This document shows positions 22,894-33,600 of a stretch of 64,000 bases of DNA, piece after piece. How positions within the stretch are numbered: the stretch's first letter is position 1; every line of letters begins with the position of its first letter. The notes beneath the pieces were generated by a model. It made no database searches, had not been told where the DNA came from, and saw only the letters and a list, made by a program, of their open reading frames with translations. The position numbers were made by a program, and so were the translations under genes. Source of the stretch: Odobenus rosmarus divergens. Its lineage: Eukaryota; Chordata; Mammalia; Carnivora; Odobenidae. The stretch covers positions 195,530 through 259,529 of the forward strand of contig NW_004451660.1 in the NCBI RefSeq assembly GCF_000321225.1. Reading direction: 5' to 3'.

Positions 22894-23984
22894 CAGCTTT
22901 TCTTATAATGGAAACATGGATAAGAGGTTTTTCACCTCGGATGGAAAGTAGCAACAACTTCTCTAAGATAAAAAAGATAATTTTGAAAGGAAAATGACAA
23001 ATAAGGGAGGCTTTTTGTTGTTTCTTGCACTTACCAAGAGAGAGGGTTGATTCAAACAGAGTGAGGGAATTGAGAAATAAGGGGCCATGAGGAAAGATTG
23101 GAGTGAATGCTTGAGAAGATTCTGGAGGTGCTCAGGAAAAGATAGAGTTAACTGAAAACTAAACAAAGCCACCACTGAAGGGCAGACACTAGAAAACACA
23201 AGAATCCAAAGTCAAGAAAAGGGGCCATATATGCGGTATCAGGGAATGAAGATGAGAACAGAAGCCCAGAGGCTTTGGAGCCAGGAAGATTCCCCATACT
23301 ACCATCTGGATGATAAGGGGGTTCATGATCAATATGCTTCAAGAGACTGGAACATTCTAAGTTGATTGGCCATCATATGCAATTTTCAAACTTAATATCA
23401 GCTGATGGTGCTTTTTGTTTACAATACTTTCTAAACATTGTGTTGGGTATTTTTAACAAAGAAGATCTGGCTATCTGAAAGCTGCAGAGAGTTTCAAGCC
23501 AAGCGATCCTGTCTGAGTGAGATTTTGTTGTTGTATTTGTTCTTGGTGGTGGTGGTGGTGGTGGTGGTGGTGGTGTGTTGTCCAGTTTCATTTTTCTTTT
23601 ATCAGAGGCATTTCCAACACATAGGATTACATGCAGTTATGTGTGATTTGGGGGCTTCAACAAGAGCATTTTAAGAAGTACTGAAATTTTTAACATAGAA
23701 ATTACTTCAGTAGTACCTCACATTTCACAGAGAGTTTATATACATTATGTGAAAGGAATAAATTTAGTGCATTTATTATTCAAACAGCTTAAAAATGTTT
23801 AGGATGAAATGTCTTCTTATGTCTCTATCATGCGGCCAACTGCCTCAATACCATACTGTACTTACAAAATGGTGACAAAAATTTAAGCCTATGATTCTCA
23901 TTGATAGCTTAAATTGTACTTTGACCTGGCTAGGAAGGCAGTATGAACCTCAGAGTGAGTATTAACAATATCCTCTAAGTGATC
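22894..23984. other. Unique DNA with a GGT microsatellite
   Basis: No interspersed repeat recognised. The short open frames at 23373-23674 run through the GGT repeat and code for homopolymeric valine or proline runs, so they are not genes. Confidence 0.5.
23545..23574 (+). repeat. (GGT)10 microsatellite
   Basis: Ten near-perfect GGT units following TCTT and ending in GTGTTG. Confidence 0.95.
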
Positions 23985-24290
23985 CTATGCAATAAGCCCC
24001 AAATCCCTCTTCATGGCCTCCCAGGCCACTCCTAGTCAGGCCTCCTCCTAACTTTACAACCTCATCCCCCCCACCCCCACTGCTGCCTCCTCCATGTCCT
24101 CTAATCTAGCAACTCAGACTTTGGGCAACTTCCCAACTGTGTCTCACTTTTTCATTTCTTCCTGATTTTGCTCATTGTATTTTCTTTGTTTAAAATTCCC
24201 GTTGTCTCCTTTCTATAATTGATAAAGCCATCATTAAATCTGGGCTTTTGACTCAAATATGAACTTGTCCCTGAACCTCTCCCAGATGAC
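23985..24290 (+). mobile_element. L2 LINE fragment
   Basis: AAGCCCCAAATCCCTCTTCATGGCCTCCCAG, GGCCTCCTCCTAACTTTACAACC and a CCCCCCACCCCCAC patch match the region just upstream of the L2 3' UTR. Decayed. Confidence 0.6.
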
Positions 24291-24305
24291 TCCAACGGAA
24301 AACAG

Positions 24306-24541
24306 AGGGCTAGTGTGGTCTGGGGACCAGGAGCATTGACTTTGGAACCATATTGCCTAAGTTCAAATCCTAGCTCCACTGTCTATTAGCTCCGTGGCCA
24401 TGGGCAAGATGCATTATCATTTAGAGTCTAAAAATATGGAAATAATATCCATTTCTTCTTAGTTCTGTTAATACATGTAAAGCATTTTAAGAGAGAATGT
24501 GGCCCATGGTAATTACTCAGTTAATATTAGCTGTTATATTT
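24306..24541 (+). mobile_element. MIR SINE, nearly full length
   Basis: TGGTCTGGGGACCAGGAGC, TGACTTTGGAACCATATTGCC, GTTCAAATCCTAGCTCCACTG, GGCCATGGGCAAGATGC and the tail TACTCAGTTAATATTAGCTGTTAT follow MIR from head to end. Confidence 0.88.
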
Positions 24542-24545
24542 ATTA

Positions 24546-24978
24546 CTTCCCAAAGAAAACTTAATGGCATCATCACCTGTATTCCAGCATACTAATTGCA
24601 TAGTTCTATTACATTTCATTAGATTACAGTTGGATATGTTCATGTCTGGCCCTCTTGCTAGGCTTAAACTTAGCTGTGCACTCCCAGGAAGTTTTTGGTG
24701 CCTAGAATATATATATGGTGATCAAATGTATTTATTGAATGATCTATTTATTATGCTAGTTGCCATGGATATCTTTTTAAGAAAAATAAAGGGTAAAGGA
24801 TATCATCATGGGTGTTGGAGGCATGCTCTATTCAACAACTACTCTGGAACATGCCTGAAACTATGGGCAGTGAGACTAGTGGCATCTAGGGCCCACATGC
24901 TATTACAGTTGTTGTTTCTTGCTTTAAAAGTGTCCCAAGAGTGCGTGGCAGTAATGAAATCGGAAAGGTAGCAGAGAT
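24546..24978. other. Unique DNA; chance 135-codon frame
   Basis: The plus-strand frame at 24564-24971 has a methionine start but no motif or family resemblance. It ends just before a SINE. Considered chance or a decayed segment. Confidence 0.45.
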
Positions 24979-24995
24979 GAGGATTATCAGTCTTT

Positions 24996-25190
24996 TTTTT
25001 TTTAAAGATTTTATTTATTTATTTGAGAGAGAGAGAATGAGAGATAGAGAGCACGAGAGGGAAGAGGGTCAGAGGGAGAAGCAGACTCCCTGCTGAGCAG
25101 GGAGCCCGATGCGGGACTCGATCCCGGGACTCCAGGATCATGACCTGAGCCGAAAGCAGTTGCTTAACCAACTGAGCCACCCAGGCACCC
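24996..25190 (-). mobile_element. CAN-SINE, full length, 17-bp TSD
   Basis: The TSD GAGGATTATCAGTCTTT is at 24979-24995 and 25191-25207, perfect. The minus-strand element has the head GGGTGCCTGGGTGGCTCAGT, B-box-like GGGATCGAGTCCC and an AAATAAATAAAATCTTT tail. The perfect TSD points to a recent insertion. Confidence 0.97.
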
Positions 25191-25207
25191 GAGGATTATC
25201 AGTCTTT

Positions 25208-25601
25208 AGTAATCATGCCTTGATATTTTAAATTGTAAAATCTGACAGTAAAATATTCACGGAGTCCCTTAAGATTGGAAAAAAAAAGCGCTCTGTAGCA
25301 CTAGAGTCTGAAATGGCCTCATTTCTTTTGTAAGGCATCACATTTGCCAAGGAAGTCAAATATGGAGAGGAAGGTTCATAACAAGATAACTAGACACATT
25401 TACTCTTTAAATGTCTTGTATAGCATGCAAAATGGCTTGAGAATGAATTTAATGTACTATTTTCTTTCTTAACGCCACCATTTCCACTTTTAAAAAGTGA
25501 TTTAAAAGTGATCACTTCGTAGAAGTGTTTAAGACATTATTGGGAAAACCAAAATGTTCCAGTACTTTGTATCTCTTCATTTCTTTTTCTTTTCTTTTTC
25601 T
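25208..25601. other. Unique DNA between two SINEs
   Basis: No repeat or gene recognised. Near 25493-25514 GTGATTTAAAAGTGATCACTT is a small local duplication. Confidence 0.5.
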
Positions 25602-25623
25602 TTTTTTGTTAAAGATTTTACTT

Positions 25624-25659
<36 letters not shown>

Positions 25660-25810
25660 GCAAGAGAGAGCACAAGTGGGGGGTGGGGCAGAGGGAGGAG
25701 CAGAAACCCTGCTGAGCAAGGAGCCTGATGTGGGGCTCCATCCCAGGATCCCCTGATCACGACCTGAGCCGAAGGCAGACACTTAACTGACTGAGCCACC
25801 CAGGTGCCCC
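25602..25810 (-). mobile_element. CAN-SINE with expanded (GA)n
   Basis: Minus-strand head GGGGCACCTGGGTGGCTCAGT at 25810. The TC-rich middle has expanded into about fifteen GA units (plus strand 25628-25656). The tail reaches T-rich DNA near 25602, and the boundary there is approximate. Confidence 0.93.
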
Positions 25811-26429
25811 TTTATTCACTTCCACTTCCTAAAAGATAACCTAAACTCCATGGGAGAAAGATGGCTTATGAACGATCTTTTTACACAGAATTTGTGTTGA
25901 AATGAAGTCATTTCAGAGTGACTCCACTGTTACTTTGTAGAATCTTCCCAATGAGTTGGTATGCTGCACAGGGGAGATAAATAATAAACAGCTCAGTGTG
26001 TTCAAAAAGAACCCTCTAGGTCAATAAATAAATATGCATTACTCATGCCTTCATGGACAAGCCAATGGAATAATGGTAGTTTAAATTTCATTGGCACAGT
26101 ATTTGGAATTTCCACTTAATTGGTATGAAATGTTATTACTACATAAAATGTTTGCACTCACCATAGCAACATATTTATAATACCTGCTCCATGTCTAATT
26201 AGACTGTCTCTGTTCCAAAAATCCACAGTGGAATAAGAGCAAAAAGCCCATTACCATCCGAGTAGCCCAATGGTCAGAGCATCAAGCTGTTTGAGTCCCT
26301 TCATCCCCTTTCAACTCTGGAACAGCCACATAATTAAGGCCAATATATGTGCTTGATTAGTCAGCAGCTTCCATCCTGAATCACTTCAGTTCATTTCAGC
26401 CTTTGTGGATGGAGTCTAATGCTATGGCT
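25811..26429. other. Repeat-free DNA, no gene recognised
   Basis: About 0.6 kb without a recognised repeat, with a moderately GC-rich 26200-26400 part. No coding signal. Confidence 0.45.
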
Positions 26430-26525
26430 ATTTCAACAATTATTTATTGAGGGCCTACTATGTTCCATGCAGTGCTAAGGTGCTTTGGCTGCATCAGTGA
26501 ACAAAAACAACCTGATGACCTATTG
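26430..26525 (-). mobile_element. L2 LINE 3' end
   Basis: ATTTCAACAATTATTTATTGAGGGCCTACTATG, CAGTGCTAAGG and CATCAGTGAACAAAAACAA are the antisense L2 3' end. Confidence 0.88.
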
Positions 26526-27303
26526 CGGATTACTTGAAAAAGAGTATCATGATTGATAAATAATAAGCTTTCTTCTGCACTCTCTGCTATTAAATGTTCA
26601 CGAAGAGGCATTCAATGTATTATCAACTACCTTATACAACTTCAAAGAAGCTAGGAACATTTTTAGTAACCCATTAGCTTCTTCTCCTCACAGGTTTTGG
26701 ATTCTTTTACAAGAACTTGCTCCACGTGTGCAGAGAAATATTCTTTTTACTGCAATGATGACTCACCACAGAAGATTCATCAAATTATGCTTATTATCAA
26801 ATTTCTAAGTTCTTATAATAATAAAATTATTTCTCTAAATGATATGTTTTGCTAATGTATGAATATTTCAAAGTTCTCTCCGCACTGAGCAAAAATTCCT
26901 TAAAAATATATTATTATTATAATTTCTTAGAAAATTATTAGGATTTGAAGAATAGAAGCATTTTAACAGTATGCAATTTGGAAATTTACATACTGCTACC
27001 TAGTTCCACAAGTACCAAAGTATGCTACCATTGTTTTTTTTTTTTTTACCTAGGAAACTCACATTATAAAAAGAGAGAAAGTAAATCAAGAAAGATAAAT
27101 TTGTCCTTTAACATTGAGCTAATGTGATATAAAATAACAGACTAGGAATTTTGATGTCCAAAACTAACGTGCATCTTAATAATGATAGTGCGTTCATAGG
27201 AAGAAATCATGGAGAATGTGATAGTTTTACACCCTGAGAACTAAAGTAATCTGATGGTGACCCAAACCCACGGTGGCATGGCAAAGAGCAGAGACCTTTA
27301 CAT
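26526..27303. other. Unique AT-rich DNA
   Basis: No repeat or gene recognised apart from a T14 run near 27033. Confidence 0.5.
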
Positions 27304-27320
27304 CCCATGCATACATTTTA

Positions 27321-27527
27321 TTATTTATTTATTTTTAAAAAGATTTTATTTATTTATTTGACAGAGAGAGACACAGTGAGAGAGGAAACACAAGCAGGGG
27401 GAGTGGGAGAGGGAGAAGCAGGCTTCCCTCAGAGCAGGGAGCCCGATGTGGGGCTCCATTCCAGGACCCTGGGATCACGACCTGAGCCGAAGGCAGACGC
27501 TTAACGACTGAGGCACCCAGGTGCCCC
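27321..27527 (-). mobile_element. CAN-SINE, full length, 17-bp TSD
   Basis: The TSD CCCATGCATACATTTTA lies at 27304-27320 and 27528-27544, perfect. Minus-strand head GGGGCACCTGGGTGCCTCAG, GGGTCCTGGAATGGAGCCCC, GGGAGCCTGCTTCTCCCTC, and a TTTGTGTTTCC-like middle. Its sequence is very close to the edge copy at 1-141, so both belong to one young subfamily. Confidence 0.97.
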
Positions 27528-27595
27528 CCCATGCATACATTTTAAATAGGGCTTGTACTTCCCATCAGCAGTCAACCTTTAAGTATGTCCCTGTA

Positions 27596-27940
27596 TTGGG
27601 GAGGGTATGTGCTATGGTGAGCGCTGTGAATTGCGTAAGACTGTTGAATCACAGACCTGTACCTCTNNNNNNNNNNNNNNNNNNNNNNNNNNNNNNNNNN
27701 NNNNNNNNNNNNNNNNNNNNNGGACTCTGAGAAACAAACTGAGGGTTCTAGAGGGGAAGGGGGTGGGGGGATGGCTTAGCCCGGTGATGGGTATTAAAGA
27801 GGGCATATACTGTATGGAGCACTGGGTGTTATACACAAACAATGAATCATGGAACACTACATTAAAAAACTAATGATGAAATGTATGGTGATTAACATAA
27901 CATAATAATAATAAAAAAAAAGAAATAAAGGCAAAAAAAA
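27596..27940 (+). mobile_element. L1 3' end with assembly gap, 15-bp TSD
   Basis: TSD AAGTATGTCCCTGTA (27581-27595) and AAGCATGTCCCTGTA (27941-27955). Before the gap: GGGGAGGGTATGTGCTATGG to CACAGACCTGTACCTCT. After it: GGACTCTGAGAAACAAACTGAGGG, GGTGATGGGTATTAAAGAGG and GAGCACTGGGTGTTATAC, ending in AATAATAATAA and A-rich DNA. This is the young carnivore L1 3' UTR with its two tail-like blocks. Confidence 0.93.
27667..27721. other. Assembly gap, 55 N
   Basis: A run of 55 N inside the L1 3' UTR. In related copies this position holds an A-rich and purine-rich stretch, which probably stopped assembly. The true length may differ from 55. Confidence 0.99.
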
Positions 27941-27955
27941 AAGCATGTCCCTGTA

Positions 27956-29742
27956 GTAACACTAGTGAAGACCAAAGCTATTTAAAAATCCCAGAAGATA
28001 AGGACAGTTCACTTCTGTTCCTGCTACTCATTCTCACAGAGGCACTATTATCCAACTAATAACATGCTTGCTCTCAGATACCATAACCTGTGGAATCACC
28101 CTTCTGACAATGATTTTGAGAGAATGAGATGACTGAGGAAATGGAACTTGGAGAAATTAATTTAGTCTTAGCAGGTAGCCTTTTTGTTGTTTCGTGATAG
28201 CACCCTCTCTATCATGAGGAGTTTTGTTCAGCCAAGAATACAACGCCAAATACGTACTCTCTGCTGTGAAGGTTTTCCAAAAGAAATGGATTCGAGACCA
28301 TTATCTGTTTTGTCTCCTTCATATGAGTGGTGGAGTCATGATGCTCCCATGTTGACATTACAGAAATAGAATTACACTTCATGGTAATGCTAATGTGGTG
28401 ATTTCTGGCTTCCCTTCCCTACGAGAGATTTCCCTAACACCTTCTGATCTGTATTTTTACAGGCACGTTGGTTTCTGGTCAATAATTCCAAGCTGCATTT
28501 TACGTTTATTTTGTTGCATCTGTTTGTACCCTGTTGTCCTCATTTTCAATTTATTTCCACCATAAATTATTTCATTCAAGGAACACTGTCAGATTTCAAT
28601 ATTTAAGAAAAGTGAGTCATTTTTAATCACTGTGCAGCAAAAATAGAGCACTGTGAATTTGCACAGGTAAAGCAGTTTTCATTATTATATAATTGAAATT
28701 ATGTAGATGATTAAGCTTTGCTGAGTTAAAAAAAAAAAAACTGCATTCGTTAATTCAATCAGCCTGACCAGAAACAGTGAAAAACTAAACAGCAAATCAC
28801 ACATACACTTTTTCTAGCTTCTTAGTTCAACATGATTCCATAGCAATAATTACCTAGGGAGTATAAATATGAATCAAGGACTATTTTCTAAATTCTGTAG
28901 TTACAACAAAGAAGATAATTAAGGTGTTTACTTTCCATGTGGACTAGAGTAAAAAAAACAACTGCAAAAGGCTTAGAAGTATAGAGAGAGTAATGGCACA
29001 GATTTGTATTCTAAGATGCTAGTTTCATATCCACTCACAGCTGACCTTGGTAGGTCTTTTTTTTTTTTTATTTTTCCTGGAATGGGCACAAGCTATTTAA
29101 AAGGGTTTCAGACTTTTTTTTTTTTGCATCAGACTTAACAACGCTGTTCCAAGGGAAAAAAGAAACAATAGCAATCAAACAAAACATCACCCCGAGTTTG
29201 CATCAGAAAATGCACAAAGAGTGCTATTGCCTCCTCAAGCTAATACCCATACATTTTTTTCTAATTAATGGAAGGGTATGCTCCAGTTCAGCTTATCGCA
29301 AACAAACTCAATTGTTGGAAAAATCAATAATGCCGAACAGAAAAAAGTACCGAGGAAGTGATGGGGCTGTTTGATGAGAGGATGTCTGTGTTTGCAATGT
29401 TGTTCATTCATTCATGCATTTGCAGTAATGAGAAAAGCTCTGTTACCTTCCAGAAAAAGAACTTAAGCACTGGCTCCATCCTCTTCAGTGAACTATGTGT
29501 ATGCTTGCTGGCAATCTGTTTCAGTGGAAAATTAATGCTTATCTGATATAACAGCATAAAAGTCAAGCAGGTATTGTAAACAATGTCGAAAACAGAAAAA
29601 GAGATCATCTCATCAATGGCTTTTTCTAAAGTAAATTACATGAGAAGCTAGCAGGATTAAAGTTGCCTTTACTCTAATAATAGCTTTTTATTAAGATTAA
29701 GAAGCTTTTAATCATCAAGTTCTCAGTAGAAATAGTAGCTAT
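27956..29742. other. Repeat-free DNA, candidate conserved non-coding region
   Basis: About 1.8 kb with no recognised repeat except T-runs near 29060 and 29117 and an A-run near 28730. Segments 28480-28690 and 29140-29560 have mixed composition and TAAT, TTAATCA and ATTTGCA motifs. No coding evidence. Confidence 0.4.
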
Positions 29743-29864
29743 AGTACTCTTCTATGACCCCACACACATTTTATGTGTACGTATATACATACACATATAT
29801 GTATATAAATATATATATTATACATACGTGCTTTGTAATGTGTATGGGGTTATAGAAGAGTACT
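29743..29864. repeat. 122-bp inverted repeat (hairpin) in AT-rich DNA
   Basis: The left arm 29743-29770 (AGTACTCTTCTATGACCCCA and on to ACACATT) is the reverse complement of the right arm 29837-29864 (AATGTGTATGGGGTTATAGA and on to AGTACT) with two mismatches in 28. The 66-base middle is AT-rich and partly self-complementary (GTACGTATATACAT against TACATACGTGC). An RNA copy would fold into one long hairpin. No transposon family is recognised. Confidence 0.9.
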
Positions 29865-30100
29865 GTAATTATATATATAGTATTACATAATATATATTAT
29901 ATAAATTTTAAATATACATGTATTTTTGTTAGTAAATACATTATATTAGATTAACATAGAATATATACTTTTATTATCTTAAATATTGTTGTATTATACA
30001 TGTATTTATTATACATATATACATGTCATATATATGACATATATAGATATATATATGTCATATATATAGATATGTCTTATATATATTTGTAAAATGATCA
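29865..30100. repeat. AT-rich (TA)n region
   Basis: Interrupted TA repeats: ATTATATATATAG, TATATTATATAAAT, CATATATATGACATATATAG. It adjoins the inverted repeat and may have arisen with it by slippage. Confidence 0.85.
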
Positions 30101-30129
30101 GGTGAAGGGATAGGACTTGGAGAGGCTAG

Positions 30130-30235
30130 TGGATTTGATCAAGGCCACACAGCTAGGAAAGGGCAGGACTGGAACTGAAACCTAAATCTGAAATTACCTA
30201 ACACCTCTGTTCTTCCTCTATGCCATGACCACTTT
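30130..30235 (-). mobile_element. MIR SINE fragment
   Basis: GATCAAGGCCACACAGCTAGGAAAGGGCAGGACTGGAACTGAAACC, then TCTGTTCTTCCTCTATGCCATG, is the antisense 5' half of MIR. Confidence 0.8.
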
Positions 30236-31839
30236 TCCTGTCAAATCCCCCCCCAAATAAAATTAAAAGATGTAGGTTGATTTTATATATTAGTAACTCA
30301 GACTGGATATTCATATGTGAAGTGTGATGACTGAATGTTGACTACCACTAATCATCAAAATACTAAAAATGCTGAAAAAAATGCTAAAAATGTTGGGATT
30401 TTGGTAAGATGGCTTCTGGTTGCGCTACTGAAACAATCTGTATGTGTTGTTGGTTCAATGCATGATTTTGATTTTTTTCTATTCTGCTTTGTTTTATAGA
30501 AAGCCATTGCAACAAACAACCATGGTAAGGCATGCGTTTTGGCATTTAAGGGGTTTTTTTTGGAGTAAGTAATCAGTCTTTTCTTCATCATATACCTTGT
30601 AACACAAAAGAGTTGGCGAATTGGTTGTAGGAGTGCAAACTCTGGCCATAGCCAGGTTTTTCTTCAGACCCAAACAGAATTTAACTCTGACCTTATTCCA
30701 TCTACACCACAGTTTAGCCACCGATTCTATTAGCTAGTATGTTCTTTGACAGTCTAAAGGAAAATGACTTGAAAAGAAAGTCAATACTTACTCACCTACA
30801 TTCCTGTTTCATTTTCTCTCATCATTCATTACAAATTCATTTATCTGAGTTTTCATTATATCTTAGGTTTAAGAAACATCAGATAGAACTGTCAGGGGCA
30901 CCATTTTGACTCAGTACACACATGCTTTCCCTCCTCCCCAAAGAAAGTTTATAGTCCTTACAGGAGGTTATTTTTCCTACTAGCTTCCTAACAATACACA
31001 AGCCCCAGGGTATAAACACAGGAGTCTGTTTCGTCTTTCAGTCTCTCTGGGAAAGACAGAATGATTTCAGAATAATGGACATGCAGTTTTGTAAGATGGC
31101 TGAAATGGCACAACACTGTGCTAATTCAAAGACTATATGTGGTCAGCAAACAGACATGGAGCTTTTCTCCTTGGGCCTCCAACAGCAGACAGTCCTGAAG
31201 ATGTGAGAACCTCCCAGAGTCACTCTCAGTTAAGAATCCCCACTTGCAAGATTCATATGCCAGACTCTGGGTCTCTGTTTTACTTTTATAATGGCTGAAG
31301 GAAAAAAACCCCTACTGAAATGAACCTGCCAATTATTGCTTAAAATGATGGACATGAGGCCATGCAGTCTGTTGGCTGCATTGACAGTGTTAGCTGGAGC
31401 TCTCTCTAATTTCCAAATCAAAACTTTAAAAATGATTGTTGACCTGAATATTAACTAAAAAGGGTCCTCTATGGAAAAACATGGAATTTCAATTTTAATT
31501 TTGGAAAACTACACAGACTCAAAGAGAATACTCAAAGAGATGTAAATGAGTTATTTGAGATTGTCAAACTTTATAAATTAAAACTGATATATAATCCATA
31601 CTTTCTTATTTCAAGCAAAAGCTGCTCCAATAGCGTTATAACACAGATACAAGAAGCCTTATGTTTAGAATATTTCCTTTTCTTTCTTTAGACTATATGT
31701 GTTTTTTTTTTTTTTTTTTCCTTCCGAAGAGCCATAGAAGTCCTTCGGATCGGGGGTTGACCTGTCATTATTCATTAGCGACAACAGAAAATTTGGTGCT
31801 GTCAATGTGCAAGTCGTAAGTAAAGAATCAGAATGGAAA
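30236..31839. other. Unique DNA, no gene recognised
   Basis: Small local repeats only (TGCTAAAAATG units near 30360-30390, T18 near 31702). The short open frames at 30355-30721 show no motif. Confidence 0.45.
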
Positions 31840-32640
31840 TGAGAATAGCATGTGGGTAAGGAGTTTTGGTTCAGCTCCCACCATGTTGAAGAACAATGGA
31901 GATGCTGGAGTGAGAGTTGTGAGCTTTAATTTAGGTTAAATTAGGTTTAATTTTGCACAAAATGCACATTTTTGAGGAGGTGAGGGGGTATATGCAAGAT
32001 ATTGATTGAGAGAGATCAATGCTGGAGTAGTTAGGAAGTCAGGGAGAAGGACGAGAGGGAGGACGAGGAAGACTGGTTGAGGCACTACAATGTAGTCCCA
32101 GCAAGGTGCTGAGGGGAGCCCTGGCTACGGAACAGGTACTACAAGCTCAGAATAATTTATAGGACACGGACATGAGAGAAGAGGGAAAACATGGTTAGAG
32201 CATGATGGACGTCCAAACCTGAGTAACTAAGAGAATGATCAGATTGGAGATTGAAATAAGGAAATTCTAGGGGCACCTGGGTGGCTCAGGTGGTTAAGCG
32301 TCTGCCTTCAGCTCAGGTCATGATCCCAGGGTCCTGGGATCGAGCCCCGCATCCGGCTCCCTGCTCGGTGGGAAGCCTGCTTCTCCCTCTCGCACTCCCC
32401 CTGCTTGTGTGCCCTCTCTCACTGTGTCTCTCTCTGTCAAATATATAAATAAAATCTTTAAAAAAAATGAAATAAGGAAATTCTGAAAGGACTTTAACTG
32501 AGGGGGAAAGAAACGAGTTTGGCTTTAGTCATGTGGAAATGGAGGGGCCAGTGGGATATCCAGTTGGACATTTCCACCAGGAAACTAGAGATGAGGTACT
32601 AGAGTTCTGAACAGTTGTCTGGGTCATAGAATCTGATTTA
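31840..32640. mobile_element. Ancient unclassified middle repeat, second copy
   Basis: AGATTGGAGATTG (before the SINE) and TCATGTGGAAATGGAGGGGCCAGTGG, ATATCCAGTTGGACATTTCC, GAGATGAGGTACTAG, CTGGGTCATAGAATCTG (after it) share layout with the copy at 18911-19830. The SINE at 32269-32467 interrupts it. The left end is uncertain. Confidence 0.4.
32269..32467 (+). mobile_element. CAN-SINE, full length, 17-bp TSD (reference copy)
   Basis: The cleanest SINE in the window. TSD TGAAATAAGGAAATTCT at 32252-32268 and 32468-32484. Internal RNA polymerase III promoter: A box TGGCTCAGGTGG at 32282-32293 and B box GGATCGAGCCC at 32337-32347, both inherited from a tRNA-Lys ancestor. These are followed by a body CTGCTTCTCCCTCTCGCACT, a CTCTCTCTGTC stretch, and a tail AAATATATAAATAAAATC followed by A-rich DNA. 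It codes no protein and depends on L1 for movement. Low divergence from the consensus and an intact TSD suggest youth. Confidence 0.98.
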
Positions 32641-33374
32641 AGAGTAACTTTTACACAGGTGAAACATCAAATTCTGAGATTATATCAGATCTGCAAAGTA
32701 GCAAGTACTTACTCTATTGCATTGGGCTTTTGATGTGTGAAGTGGCCTGGGACGGGGGTATGATTTGATGCATGGTGTGCATAAACCAACTAAAAATATT
32801 TTGCTATGGAGTTAATAAATATTTACAACTGGCTTGGAGCAAGGTGCTCTAAATTCACAACATGTCATTTCTTAATCCCAGGATTCAGGGATGGTTGGCA
32901 CTTTCTGTAGCCATGACCACAGAGCTATGAGATATTTTAAAAGCGAGCACAACTGTGTTATTTTATCAATTAAATATTCACATAAATAAATACACCCTGT
33001 ATCAATTTATTGCAACTCGTGAGCAACTGCATTTAAAGAAGTGCCACATGTTGTGTGAGCGTTTCCATGGTGACTGTTGGTTAAAAGAAAGAGAGTTAGG
33101 ACTTCGGCAGAGAAAAATCAATCTTAAGGATTGTCATAGCCAAAGGGGAAAAATATTTAATGAAAAAAAAATACTGAAGAAACAATATATAAAGCAAAGT
33201 TGTTTTACCAAAAATTATGATTAGCAAAAACTTCTGAACATTTTCCATTATGGATGATAATAACATGGAGATAAATGCCAAAATCCTAAGTGTCTGATCT
33301 GTCTGTTATTCATTATTTGGGCAGAATTAATAACAGTAACATTATCGACCTAATAATCCATTCAGAAGGGACAG
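32641..33374. other. Unique AT-rich DNA
   Basis: No repeat or gene recognised. The 89-codon frame at 32955-33224 is lysine-rich from AT bias, with no motif. Confidence 0.5.
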
Positions 33375-33600
33375 CATAATGAAGAAGAACTAAAAAGGAA
33401 TTAGGAGCCAGATGTGGGACTGAGCCTGGCACTTTATTATGTGCCCCTTCAGCACATCAATTAACCTTTCAGAAATTTCCTTCCCTGGTCTATGAAGTGG
33501 GGAAATACTACCTAATTGAGTTTCTCTGATCTGTGAGGATGAAATGAGGTAACGTGGAAGAACCCCATCAACGTTCAGGTCGGCTCTCGTTGCTCTTGTT
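33375..33600 (+). mobile_element. MIR SINE, decayed
   Basis: AATTAGGAGCCAGATGTGGG, CAATTAACCTTTCAGAAATTTCCTT, CTATGAAGTGGGGAAATACTACC and GAGGATGAAATGAGGTAACG follow the MIR core and 3' half. Confidence 0.7.

Noticed and set aside
23373..23674. Proline- or valine-repeat protein
   Set aside because: The homopolymer comes from the GGT microsatellite.
24564..24971. 135-codon plus-strand frame
   Set aside because: No recognisable domain, and no evidence of exon structure; it ends just before a SINE.
25512..25799. Recurrent peptide AQSVKCLPSAQVVI and relatives at several loci (also 3574, 22712, 27350, 56438, 57731, 61576)
   Set aside because: These are translations of the CAN-SINE tRNA-like region in one frame. 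Their similarity comes from the SINE, not from a gene family.
31723..31749. TCCGAAG...CTTCGGA hairpin as a terminator or regulatory stem
   Set aside because: A 7-bp stem with a 13-base loop next to T18 is expected by chance in 64 kb, and intrinsic terminators do not apply to a mammalian genome.
32270..32345. Functional tRNA-Lys gene
   Set aside because: A and B boxes are present, but the cloverleaf is not intact and the unit is followed by a SINE body and tail with a TSD. It is a SINE head.
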